Origin: Bacteroidota bacterium | GTDB taxonomy: Bacteria > Bacteroidota > Bacteroidia > SXHM01 | Direction of reading: 5' to 3' | Assembly (NCBI GenBank): GCA_947479755.1 | Contig: CANKAM010000014.1 | Location: 1-64,000, forward strand | DNA length: 64,000 nt | Part shown: in pieces, positions 8,789-16,187 of the stretch | Layout: each line of letters starts with the position of its first letter | Position numbering within the stretch: position 1 is the stretch's first letter | The notes under the pieces: model-generated | Databases searched by the model: none | Told to the model about the DNA's origin: nothing | Seen by the model: only the letters and a program-made list of their open reading frames with translations | Program-made: the position numbers and the translations under genes

Positions 8789-8796
8789 TAAATTTG
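8789..8796 (+). promoter_or_regulatory. -7 box for the Rieske oxygenase gene
   Basis: TAAATTTG matches TAnnTTTG and lies 23 bp before the ATG at 8820. A TTG at 8770-8772 stands 16 bp upstream, slightly closer than the usual -33 spacing. Confidence 0.5.
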
Positions 8797-8819
8797 CAGC
8801 AATTACAATTCATAATTTC

Positions 8820-9869
8820 ATGTTAGAAACACAAACTGTTGCAGCAGAAAAAAAGCAAACTGGTTATAACGAACTGCCACCATTCCCAAATGGTTGGTAT
8901 GCTGCATGTTCTTCCGCACAACTAAAAAAAGGACAACTAATTTCAAAAAAATTCTGCGGACACGATATTGTTTTATTCCGCACCGAAGCAGGGGTTCCTG
9001 CTGCAGTTGATGCCTATTGTCCGCACATGGGTGCGCATTTTGCGCATGGAGGAACCGTTCAAGGCGAAACAATAAAATGTCCCTTTCATGATTTTTGTTT
9101 TGATGTAAAAGGCACATGCACTTCAACAGGCTACGGGACAAAACCACCGCCAAAAGCAGTATTGCGTTCATGGCACTTGCAGGAGAAAAATGGTTTTGTG
9201 TTAGTATGGTTTCACAGCGAAGACAAAGCTCCCGACTGGGAAGTCCCTGCAATTGATTTTGAAGGTTGGACACCCGTAATTACAACCGAATGGGAACTGA
9301 AAAGTCATCCACAGGAAACAACAGAGAACAGTGTTGACTTAGGTCATCTTTCCATAGTTCATGGCTATAATAAAGTGGAGATGCTTACGGACTTAGAACT
9401 TGACAAACATTACCTGAACGCTAAATATGCCATGCACCGCAAAGCAGATTTCTTTGGAAATGCGAAGCATTTATTGCGTGCGGAATTTCACGGACATGCT
9501 TATGGCTTGGGCTATTCTTATGTGGAAGTAAGCGTTCCGGAGTATGGTTTGCAGTATCGCAACTTTGTGCAACCCACACCGATTGACGGAGAAAAAATTT
9601 TGCTGCGAATCGGTTTGTGCATGAAGCATGTTGAGAATCCGGGGAAAATAAATCCGTTGTTGAGCATTATTCCAAAATCAGTCATTAATAAATTCTTACC
9701 AAAAATCTCTTTCCGGGCTTATGCGCATGATGTTTCTCAGGACTTCAAGATATGGGAAAACAAAGTGTATGTAACACAACCTGCACTGGCAAAAGGTGAC
9801 GGACCAATAGGAAGATACAGACAGTGGGCAAGACAGTTTTATTCGGAAAATCATTTAGCTGAAAATTAG
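8820..9869 (+). CDS. Rieske non-haem iron oxygenase (KshA / cholesterol 7-desaturase-like)
   Basis: A 349-residue oxygenase. The N-terminal Rieske domain carries the 2Fe-2S ligands Cys-x-His in YCPHMGAHFAHGG and Cys-x2-His in CPFHDFCFD. The C-terminal catalytic domain has the mononuclear iron motif ENSVDLGHLSIVH (D-x2-H-x4-H), preceded by the bridging acidic/Asn context usual in the family. The overall pattern resembles the KshA, DAF-36/Neverland and VanA-type enzymes, which hydroxylate or desaturate sterols and aromatics. No reductase or ferredoxin gene is adjacent and the substrate cannot be read from the sequence. The last three bases are the stop codon and the holB ATG follows with no gap, so the two are translationally adjacent. 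Confidence 0.85.
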   Translation: MLETQTVAAEKKQTGYNELPPFPNGWYAACSSAQLKKGQLISKKFCGHDIVLFRTEAGVPAAVDAYCPHMGAHFAHGGTVQGETIKCPFHDFCFDVKGTCTSTGYGTKPPPKAVLRSWHLQEKNGFVLVWFHSEDKAPDWEVPAIDFEGWTPVITTEWELKSHPQETTENSVDLGHLSIVHGYNKVEMLTDLELDKHYLNAKYAMHRKADFFGNAKHLLRAEFHGHAYGLGYSYVEVSVPEYGLQYRNFVQPTPIDGEKILLRIGLCMKHVENPGKINPLLSIIPKSVINKFLPKISFRAYAHDVSQDFKIWENKVYVTQPALAKGDGPIGRYRQWARQFYSENHLAEN

Positions 9870-11024
9870 ATGCTATTCAAAGAAATTGTAGGACAAGAAG
9901 ACATAAAAAAGCGCTTGATACAAACGGTGAGAGATAACCGTATCAGTCACGCCCAACTGCTGCTTGGTCCTGCGGGCAGCGGAAATCTGGCGCTTGCTTT
10001 TGCATATGCTCAATACATTTTTTGCAGCAATAAAGGTGAACATGATTCATGCGGTGAATGTTCGTCCTGCCTGAAAATGCAGAAGATCGCTCATCCTGAT
10101 TTTCATTTTGTGTTTCCCGTTTATAAAATAAAAGACGGGCGCGAAACAATAAGTGATGATTTAATTGCTGATATGCGCGAGGCATTAACGCAAAACCCGT
10201 ATTTAGAACTGGACGAATTCCTTGACAACCATGGAATAGAAAATAAACAGGCGCAGATTTATGTGGGCGAAAGTGCAAGCATTCTGCGCAAACTTTCTTT
10301 CAAAGCGTATGAAGGCGAATACCGGATTATAATTATCTGGAAGCCTGAGAAAATGAATGTGCAGGCTGCCAACAAGATTCTGAAAATGATTGAAGAGCCG
10401 CCTGAAAGAACATTGTTCATCATGGTTGCAGAAAATACCGACCTGATGCTGGCCACCATTCTTTCGCGCACGCAAATGGTGAAGATCAAAAAGATTAATG
10501 ATACTTCCATGCAAAAAGCATTGGCTGAAAAGTTTAATCTTTCACCCGAGAATGCTTTAAGGATTACGCACCTTGCAGATGGAAACTTCGGTACAGCAAT
10601 GAAGATGGCAGCGGAGGGCGATGATTCAACAGATAACACACAACGCTTTCGCGACTGGATGCTGGCGTGTTACAAAAACAATATTCCCGAAATGCTGAGC
10701 TGGTCTGAGAAACTGGCATCAACCGATGAGGGCAGGGAAAAGCAAAAAGCATTTTTAGCGTTTTGTCAGAACATGTTTCGCAAGGCGTTAATGCAAACCT
10801 ATTCAACACCCGAACTGGCAAGAATGACAGAAAACGAAAGAAGCTTCTTTCTGAAATTCTCAACATTTGTAAACGGCAACAATATTATGGAAATTGCTGC
10901 CGAACTGGATACTGCCTCTTATCACATTGAGCGCAATGCTTATCCTAAACTGCTTTTCTTTGACCTTTCGCTGAAATTGGGTGTATTACTTCGTGCAAGT
11001 CAGCAAGTTTCGGTTAAAGCATAA
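9870..11024 (+). CDS. holB: DNA polymerase III delta-prime subunit (clamp loader)
   Basis: This 384-residue AAA+ protein is the stator of the clamp loader that puts the beta clamp onto primed DNA. The N-terminal region reads FKEIVGQEDIKKRLI, the P-loop position is LLLGPAGSGNLALA, and a zinc module with C-GECSSC-LKMQ follows. The sensor segment is NKILKMIEEPPERTLFIMVA with SRTQMVKI after it. The P-loop lacks the usual lysine (GSGNL in place of GxGK[ST]), as expected for a delta-prime subunit that does not hydrolyse ATP. The gene starts directly after the Rieske gene stop and precedes ricT, a gene order I recall from other Bacteroidota. Confidence 0.9.
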   Translation: MLFKEIVGQEDIKKRLIQTVRDNRISHAQLLLGPAGSGNLALAFAYAQYIFCSNKGEHDSCGECSSCLKMQKIAHPDFHFVFPVYKIKDGRETISDDLIADMREALTQNPYLELDEFLDNHGIENKQAQIYVGESASILRKLSFKAYEGEYRIIIIWKPEKMNVQAANKILKMIEEPPERTLFIMVAENTDLMLATILSRTQMVKIKKINDTSMQKALAEKFNLSPENALRITHLADGNFGTAMKMAAEGDDSTDNTQRFRDWMLACYKNNIPEMLSWSEKLASTDEGREKQKAFLAFCQNMFRKALMQTYSTPELARMTENERSFFLKFSTFVNGNNIMEIAAELDTASYHIERNAYPKLLFFDLSLKLGVLLRASQQVSVKA

Positions 11025-11029
11025 AAAGC

Positions 11030-11037
11030 TACATTTG
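11030..11037 (+). promoter_or_regulatory. -7 box for ricT-gldH
   Basis: TACATTTG matches TAnnTTTG just after the holB stop, 61 bp before the ricT ATG. A TTTC at 11008-11011 stands 18 bp upstream as a weak -33 candidate. Confidence 0.45.
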
Positions 11038-11098
11038 CGTTTCATTTCAGGATTTTCCTGAACGATTAACAATTAACTTATAACAATCAACGAAGAAG

Positions 11099-12394
11099 AT
11101 GGGATGTAGCGGATGCAGCACCGGCAGAGGAAGCGGAACACCGGGCGGGTGCAACAATAACGGCAGTTGCGGCACGGGCGGTTGTAATAAACTCAACGTT
11201 TTTGATTGGCTTTCAAATATGCAACTGCCTTCGGGGCAGGAGCCATTTCCCTATGTGGAAATACGGTTTAAAAACAGTCGCAAAGAATTTTATAAAAACG
11301 AAACGAAACTTCAACTGAATGTAGGTGAAATAGTAGCAGTAGAGGCTTCGCCCGGACATGATATTGGCTCGGTTTCCATCACAGGCGAGTTGGTGCGTTT
11401 ACAAATGCGGAAGAAAAAATTTGACCCTGAAAAAGACGAAGTAAAAAAGATTTACCGCAAAGCCAACAACAACGATGTTGACAAGTGGAAAGCTGCTATG
11501 GCGCAGGAGAAAGACACCATGTATAAAGCGCGGATTATTGCAACAGCACTTGGTCTGAAAATGAAACTGAGTGATGTGGAGTTTCAGGGCGATAAAACAA
11601 AAGCCATTTTTTATTACACCGCTGACGACCGTGTAGATTTTCGCGAATTAATAAAACGATTGGCAGATGAATTCCGCATTCGTGTTGAAATGCGCCAGAT
11701 TGGGGCAAGACAGGAGGCCAGCCGTTTGGGAGGAATTGGTTCATGCGGAAGAGAATTATGTTGCTCTACATGGCTTACCGATTTCAGAACAGTTTCAACC
11801 AGTGCAGCAAGGTACCAGCAGCTTTCACTGAACCCTCAAAAATTAGCCGGACAATGCGGCAAACTCAAGTGCTGTTTGAATTATGAATTGGACAGCTACA
11901 TGGATGCAATAAAAGATTTTCCTGATACTAAACTAAGGTTGGAAACCAATCGCGGTTATGCGATGCATCAGAAAACCGATATTTTCAGAAGAGTAATCTG
12001 GTACTCGTTGCCCGATGAAAGAGACACATTTATTCCGCTCAGCATTGAGAAAGTAAAAGAGTTTCAGGAACTGAATAAACAGGGAATCAAGGCTGATATT
12101 ATGCCTGTAAAACAAGCTGTTTTACAGGAAGAGAAAAAGCCTGATTATGAGAACGTAGTAGGTCAAGACAGTCTTACCCGTTTTGATAGGGACAAAAGCA
12201 AACGCAGCAACAACAAGAACTGGAAAAACAAGAAGAAAAAAAGCAATCCTGCTCCGGTTAATGCCCAGCAACAAGGAGAACAAAAATCTCCTTCTCAACA
12301 AAAACCGCAGCAACAGCGCCCGCAACAGCAAAGAAGAAGCAACAGACCACCTCGCCCCAATCCACCAAAAGGAGAACAGAATAAGCCTCAGTAA
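11099..12394 (+). CDS. ricT: PSP1-domain protein, RicT (YaaT) family
   Basis: This 431-residue protein has three parts. The N-terminus is Cys/Gly/Asn-rich (MGCSGCSTGRGSG, then CNNNGSCGTGGC). The central PSP1 domain shows the conserved GRELCCSTWL and AGQCGKLKCCLNYE cysteine clusters. The tail of about 60 residues is disordered and rich in Lys, Asn, Gln and Pro. In Bacillus the homologue RicT forms an Fe-S complex with RicA/RicF that affects RNase Y processing and development; partners in Bacteroidota are not established, so this is a family assignment, not a function. The basic tail could contact RNA (inference). gldH follows 1 bp after the stop, so the genes should be cotranscribed. Confidence 0.87.
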   Translation: MGCSGCSTGRGSGTPGGCNNNGSCGTGGCNKLNVFDWLSNMQLPSGQEPFPYVEIRFKNSRKEFYKNETKLQLNVGEIVAVEASPGHDIGSVSITGELVRLQMRKKKFDPEKDEVKKIYRKANNNDVDKWKAAMAQEKDTMYKARIIATALGLKMKLSDVEFQGDKTKAIFYYTADDRVDFRELIKRLADEFRIRVEMRQIGARQEASRLGGIGSCGRELCCSTWLTDFRTVSTSAARYQQLSLNPQKLAGQCGKLKCCLNYELDSYMDAIKDFPDTKLRLETNRGYAMHQKTDIFRRVIWYSLPDERDTFIPLSIEKVKEFQELNKQGIKADIMPVKQAVLQEEKKPDYENVVGQDSLTRFDRDKSKRSNNKNWKNKKKKSNPAPVNAQQQGEQKSPSQQKPQQQRPQQQRRSNRPPRPNPPKGEQNKPQ

Positions 12395-12395
12395 A

Positions 12396-12854
12396 ATGAA
12401 TAGGATTTTCCTTGGATTGAGTTTACTATTGGTATTTTCTTCTTGTGATTCGAAAAGAATTTTTGAAAAAAATATTGAAATTCCAGACAGTAATTGGGAA
12501 GCCTCAGAAAAGGTAAAATTTGAAGTGAATATTGCCGATACCATTTCAGGAAATAATGTTTTGATCAATATCCGTCACGCAGGATTTTATCCTTACAGCA
12601 ATCTTTTTCTTTTTATCAATACCACTTTCCCCAACGGAAAAATAACCCGTGATACTGTTGAATGTATGCTTGCCGATGACAAAGGAAAATGGTTTGGGAA
12701 AGGGCTCGGTGATTTATGGGATGCACGAATTCTCTTCAAAAGAAATGTGCGTTTTTCGCAGAGTGGAACGTATATTTTTGAATACGAACAAGCTATGCGG
12801 GTTGAACAATTACCCGGTGTTATGGATGTTGGATTGAGGATTGAAAAACCATAA
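12396..12854 (+). CDS. gldH: Gliding motility lipoprotein GldH
   Basis: A 152-residue lipoprotein beginning at the ATG at 12396, one base after the ricT stop; a longer frame reading back into ricT is rejected because this start gives a clean lipoprotein signal (LLLVFSSCDSK, with the lipid-modified Cys after FSS). The body shows NIRHAGFYPYSNLFLFI and GLGDLWDARILFKRN, which I recognise as GldH. In Flavobacterium johnsoniae GldH is required for gliding and is linked to the T9SS machinery. Its position beside ricT matches the arrangement in other Bacteroidota. Confidence 0.88.
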   Translation: MNRIFLGLSLLLVFSSCDSKRIFEKNIEIPDSNWEASEKVKFEVNIADTISGNNVLINIRHAGFYPYSNLFLFINTTFPNGKITRDTVECMLADDKGKWFGKGLGDLWDARILFKRNVRFSQSGTYIFEYEQAMRVEQLPGVMDVGLRIEKP

Positions 12855-12867
12855 TTCATCCTATTAA

Positions 12868-12898
12868 TTTGATTATCAGAGTTCATCTATTATATTTG
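12868..12898 (+). promoter_or_regulatory. Complete Bacteroidota promoter (TTTG-N19-TAnnTTTG)
   Basis: TTTG at 12868-12871 and TATATTTG at 12891-12898 are separated by exactly 19 bp, the consensus spacing for the primary sigma factor of this phylum. The start codon at 12940 lies 41 bp further on. This is the clearest promoter in the window. Confidence 0.75.
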
Positions 12899-12939
12899 CT
12901 TGATAATTAACAATCAATCAAACCACAAAAAACAAAAAC

Positions 12940-13713
12940 ATGAAAAAACTATTACTTCTTTTTACTGTTGCACTTACGTTTGTTTACTCAAACAGTTTTG
13001 CACAAAGTTGCACACCAACTCTTCCCCCGGATGGGATTCACAGCCACATAGTTCCCGATACAATTGTTAACTTGCCACATGCAACAGTAGGTCAGCCCTA
13101 TAGCACGGACATGCAATTTCGTGTTGGAACAGATACTGCAGTTACTACTCCCATTTCTTGCAATCTTCAAATTAATGACTTTACTTTAACAAGCATTACA
13201 GGTATGCCTTCGGGATTTACCTATACAACCAATCCTTCAAATGGAGTTTTTCCAGGAGGGTCTTCAGGCTGTTTGCATGCAGCAGGAACTGCGCCAACTC
13301 CTGGTATGGAAGGCACCTACCCTTTAATTGTTAATGTAACTGCCCATTTAAATTGTAATGGTTTTCCTATAACTCAACAACCGGCTTTTAGAGGTTACAA
13401 AATTGTTATAGATGCTGATGGAACAGTGGGTGTTTCAACAAATGCAACAGATAAATTTGAATTGGGCCAAAATATTCCTAACCCATCTTCAGATTTAACA
13501 CGCATAAGTTTTACTTCACCTTTAGCTGAAAAAATGGACTTAAATATTTATAACTCATTAGGTCAGATTGTTTTCAAAAAATTAATTGCTGCTGAAAGAG
13601 GTTCAAATGAAGAATTCATCTCAACAGCATCTTTTGCAGATGGAATTTACATTTATACACTTCGTAACTCTTCTAACATACTAACAAAAAGAATGGTTGT
13701 AACGAAAAAATAA
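12940..13713 (+). CDS. T9SS-secreted protein of unknown function with C-terminal sorting domain
   Basis: This 257-residue protein has a signal peptide (KKLLLLFTVALTFVYSNSFA, cleavage before QSC). The central region of about 130 residues is Thr/Pro-rich with several Cys, beginning TLPPDGIHSH, and I assign it no function. From about residue 172 comes a type A T9SS sorting domain (TIGR04183-like): FELGQNIPNPSSDLTRISF, IYNSLGQIV and a final ADGIYIYTLRN...KRMVVTKK. The protein should cross the outer membrane by T9SS and be anchored or released. It has its own consensus promoter and a strong terminator, so it is a single-gene unit. Confidence 0.85.
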   Translation: MKKLLLLFTVALTFVYSNSFAQSCTPTLPPDGIHSHIVPDTIVNLPHATVGQPYSTDMQFRVGTDTAVTTPISCNLQINDFTLTSITGMPSGFTYTTNPSNGVFPGGSSGCLHAAGTAPTPGMEGTYPLIVNVTAHLNCNGFPITQQPAFRGYKIVIDADGTVGVSTNATDKFELGQNIPNPSSDLTRISFTSPLAEKMDLNIYNSLGQIVFKKLIAAERGSNEEFISTASFADGIYIYTLRNSSNILTKRMVVTKK

Positions 13714-13733
13714 TTTAAGCTTTAGGAAAAAAA

Positions 13734-13760
13734 GCTGCCAAATCAGGCAGCTTTTTTTTT
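13734..13760 (+). terminator. Rho-independent terminator
   Basis: GCTGCC (13734-13739), loop AAATCA, GGCAGC (13746-13751) and nine T residues (13752-13760). The next gene starts only 10 bp after the T tract. Confidence 0.92.
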
Positions 13761-13770
13761 GAATATACGC

Positions 13771-15384
13771 GTGAAAAAAATATTCCTATTATTTCTAATT
13801 CTTCTTGCTTTTGCATCCTGCTATTCCCAAGAATATCAGTGGGCAAAAGCTGCCGGTTGGATTGGTCAGGATGCTGCTCGTGCAGTTGTTGTTGATGATG
13901 ACGGGAATGTTTACGTAGCAGGACAATATGGTGGTTACTCACAATTTGACACTATTTTTTGTTACGGCAATGGAACTTATGAAGCATTTTTAGCAAAGTA
14001 TAATTCTACGGGTGATATACAATGGGTAAAACATGCAGGCGGTCCGAATGAGGATTATGCAACTGGCGTTTGCATTGACACAGCCGGATTTATATACATC
14101 ACCGGATATTTCCTTGACTCCATATTTTTTGATGATTTAAAATTAGAAAGCTCTGACCTGACTGATATTTTTATTGCAAAATATACTCCTTCGGGTGATT
14201 TAGTTTGGGCAAAAAGTGCCGGTGGCAGAGGAGATGACCGTGCTTATGCCCTTACTGCTGACCCACATGGAAATATTGCAATTGCGGGACAATTCAGCGG
14301 AACTGCAAACTTTGATTTGAATTTTGTTTCGTCATTGGGTGATTATGATTCTTTTCTTGCAAAATATGGCAACAATGGTATTTGTCAGTGGGTAAAAAAG
14401 GGCGGAGGAAGTAATGATGATGCGGCAAAAGGTATCGCGAGCGATGCTGCAGGAAATTTTTTTATCACCGGTTACATCTATGGAAACACGTTGTTTGATA
14501 CCGTAAACCTGAACACTACTTCGCCAACAAGTACTGATATTTTCATAGCTAAATATCGTCCGTGGGGAGATTTTGTATGGGCTAGAAAATGTGATAGTTA
14601 TCTTGGTGATAATCCATATGGAATTGCTACTGACTGGCAAGGAAACAGTTACCTCACAGGATATTTTCAAAATGAAACTACATTCGGAAATCACACCATT
14701 TATGCAGAAGGCTACAACGATGCCTTTCTTACAAAATACAATCCTGATGGCAATTGTGAATGGGCAAAAGCCATAGGAGGAAACGATTTAGATGTGGGCA
14801 CTGCTGTTTGTGTGGATGATTATGGCTCTGTTTATCTGACTGGCTTTTTCGACTCTGCAATAGTTTTTCAAGATACAACATACATCGCGGCCGGATATGA
14901 AGTTTTTGTTGCAAAATACTGGTGGAACGGTGATGAAATATGGACACAAATAGGTGGTGGTGGTGGAAACGATTTTGGTAACGCTATTGCTGTAAATAAA
15001 ACGGGAGAACTGGCAGTAGCAGGGTACTACAACCTTTATGGATATTTTGGCGACTATGTTTTACCACTCAGTCAGCAGCAAGATATTTTTGTTTTCAAAC
15101 TTTCAAATACAGTTGGAATACGTGAAGAAACTAAAAACTCTTTTACCGCTGTTTATCCTAATCCAACTGAAGGCGACTTTATTATTGAGGCTCCTTTTGA
15201 TAAAAATCAAATATTGAATATTTCTGTTACTAATGCATTAGGCAGAATTATTTTTTCTTCAGTTGAATTACCTCATAACAGTAAAATAAAACTATCTCTA
15301 AATACAGTATCCAGCGGAATTTATTTTTTGACTGCTTACAACAGTTCACAATCTTTTACAGGAAAAATTATCCTGAACAGATGA
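13771..15384 (+). CDS. SBBP-repeat beta-propeller protein with T9SS sorting domain
   Basis: About 537 residues from the GTG at 13771, which begins a good signal peptide (KKIFLLFLILLAFAS, then CYSQE). A TTG at 13759 adds four residues but lies in the terminator T tract. The body is a chain of roughly 50-residue repeats with the SBBP pattern D-x-x-G-N-x-Y-[IV]-x-G-x-[FY] followed by [DE]-x-F-[LIV]-A-K-Y-x-x-x-G-x-x-x-W; clear examples are VDDDGNVYVAGQYGG and YNSTGDIQWVKHAGG. At the C-terminus NSFTAVYPNPTEGDFII and SGIYFLTAYN form a T9SS sorting domain. Ligand is unknown. It overlaps the next gene by 4 bp (ATGA), so those two are coupled. Confidence 0.85.
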   Translation: MKKIFLLFLILLAFASCYSQEYQWAKAAGWIGQDAARAVVVDDDGNVYVAGQYGGYSQFDTIFCYGNGTYEAFLAKYNSTGDIQWVKHAGGPNEDYATGVCIDTAGFIYITGYFLDSIFFDDLKLESSDLTDIFIAKYTPSGDLVWAKSAGGRGDDRAYALTADPHGNIAIAGQFSGTANFDLNFVSSLGDYDSFLAKYGNNGICQWVKKGGGSNDDAAKGIASDAAGNFFITGYIYGNTLFDTVNLNTTSPTSTDIFIAKYRPWGDFVWARKCDSYLGDNPYGIATDWQGNSYLTGYFQNETTFGNHTIYAEGYNDAFLTKYNPDGNCEWAKAIGGNDLDVGTAVCVDDYGSVYLTGFFDSAIVFQDTTYIAAGYEVFVAKYWWNGDEIWTQIGGGGGNDFGNAIAVNKTGELAVAGYYNLYGYFGDYVLPLSQQQDIFVFKLSNTVGIREETKNSFTAVYPNPTEGDFIIEAPFDKNQILNISVTNALGRIIFSSVELPHNSKIKLSLNTVSSGIYFLTAYNSSQSFTGKIILNR

Positions 15385-16187
15385 AGATATTTCTTCTTCG
15401 CATTCTCCTCCCGGTAGCTATCGCGATTTCATCAATTCTTAATTCCTCATCACAAACTGTACTCACCAATGCCCATGCCCACAATGATTACTGGCATGCA
15501 CGGCCATTATTTCAGTCATTGGAAAATGGATTTATGAGTGTGGAGGCCGACTGTCATTTGATTGACGGGCGCATGCTAGTGGCACATGAAAAAGCATTTA
15601 CTAAAAAATGCAGAACTCTTCAGAAACTTTATCTCGAACCGTTAATGCAACGAGCTAAAGAAAATGATTTGAAAAGTGTTTACAAAAAAGGTCCTCCGGA
15701 GTTTACCCTCTATATTGATATTAAAGCTGACTGTGAAAACTTTATTCCTGTTCTTGACAGTATTCTTAAAAACTACGATGCTATGCTTACCAAATTTGTT
15801 GATGGTAAAAAAAACATTGGTGCTGTTCGCGTGTTGGTTGATTTATGCGGAAACAATAAGTACGTTCTAAGTTCAAATCCGCGCTACCTCTCTTTATCAG
15901 GCAACATGGGCGATGCAGACAAAAAACTTGATAACAACATTATGCCTCGCATCAGTTTCTCTTACAACAGTCTATTACAATGGAAAGGAAAAGGTAAAAT
16001 GCCTCAAGTAGAAAAAGAGAAACTAAAAACCTTTATGCAAAAAGCTCACGCAAATAATTATAGCGTTAGAATATGGGCAGCAGGGAATAAAAGGAAAGTG
16101 TGGGAAGAATTAGTAACTTCTGGAGTTGACTGGATTAATGTAGACAGACTAAAAAAGTTCAGAAGATTTATGCAAGAAAAAAATTAA
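15381..16187 (+). CDS. Secreted PI-PLC / glycerophosphodiesterase-like TIM-barrel protein
   Basis: A 268-residue protein with an N-terminal signal segment (LLRILLPVAIAISSILNSSS). The start of the barrel reads NAHAHNDYWHARPLFQSL and the next strands give GFMSVEADCHLIDGRMLVAH, the His/Glu/Asp/His set of PI-PLC-like and glycerophosphodiester phosphodiesterase enzymes. It resembles the AIM6-like subgroup common in Bacteroidota. A later strand reads LYIDIKAD and the C-terminal strand has WAAGNKRKVWEELVTSGVDW. Substrate is not known. Translation is coupled to the upstream propeller gene by ATGA, and its stop codon overlaps that of the convergent phosphatase gene. Confidence 0.78.
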   Translation: MKIFLLRILLPVAIAISSILNSSSQTVLTNAHAHNDYWHARPLFQSLENGFMSVEADCHLIDGRMLVAHEKAFTKKCRTLQKLYLEPLMQRAKENDLKSVYKKGPPEFTLYIDIKADCENFIPVLDSILKNYDAMLTKFVDGKKNIGAVRVLVDLCGNNKYVLSSNPRYLSLSGNMGDADKKLDNNIMPRISFSYNSLLQWKGKGKMPQVEKEKLKTFMQKAHANNYSVRIWAAGNKRKVWEELVTSGVDWINVDRLKKFRRFMQEKN

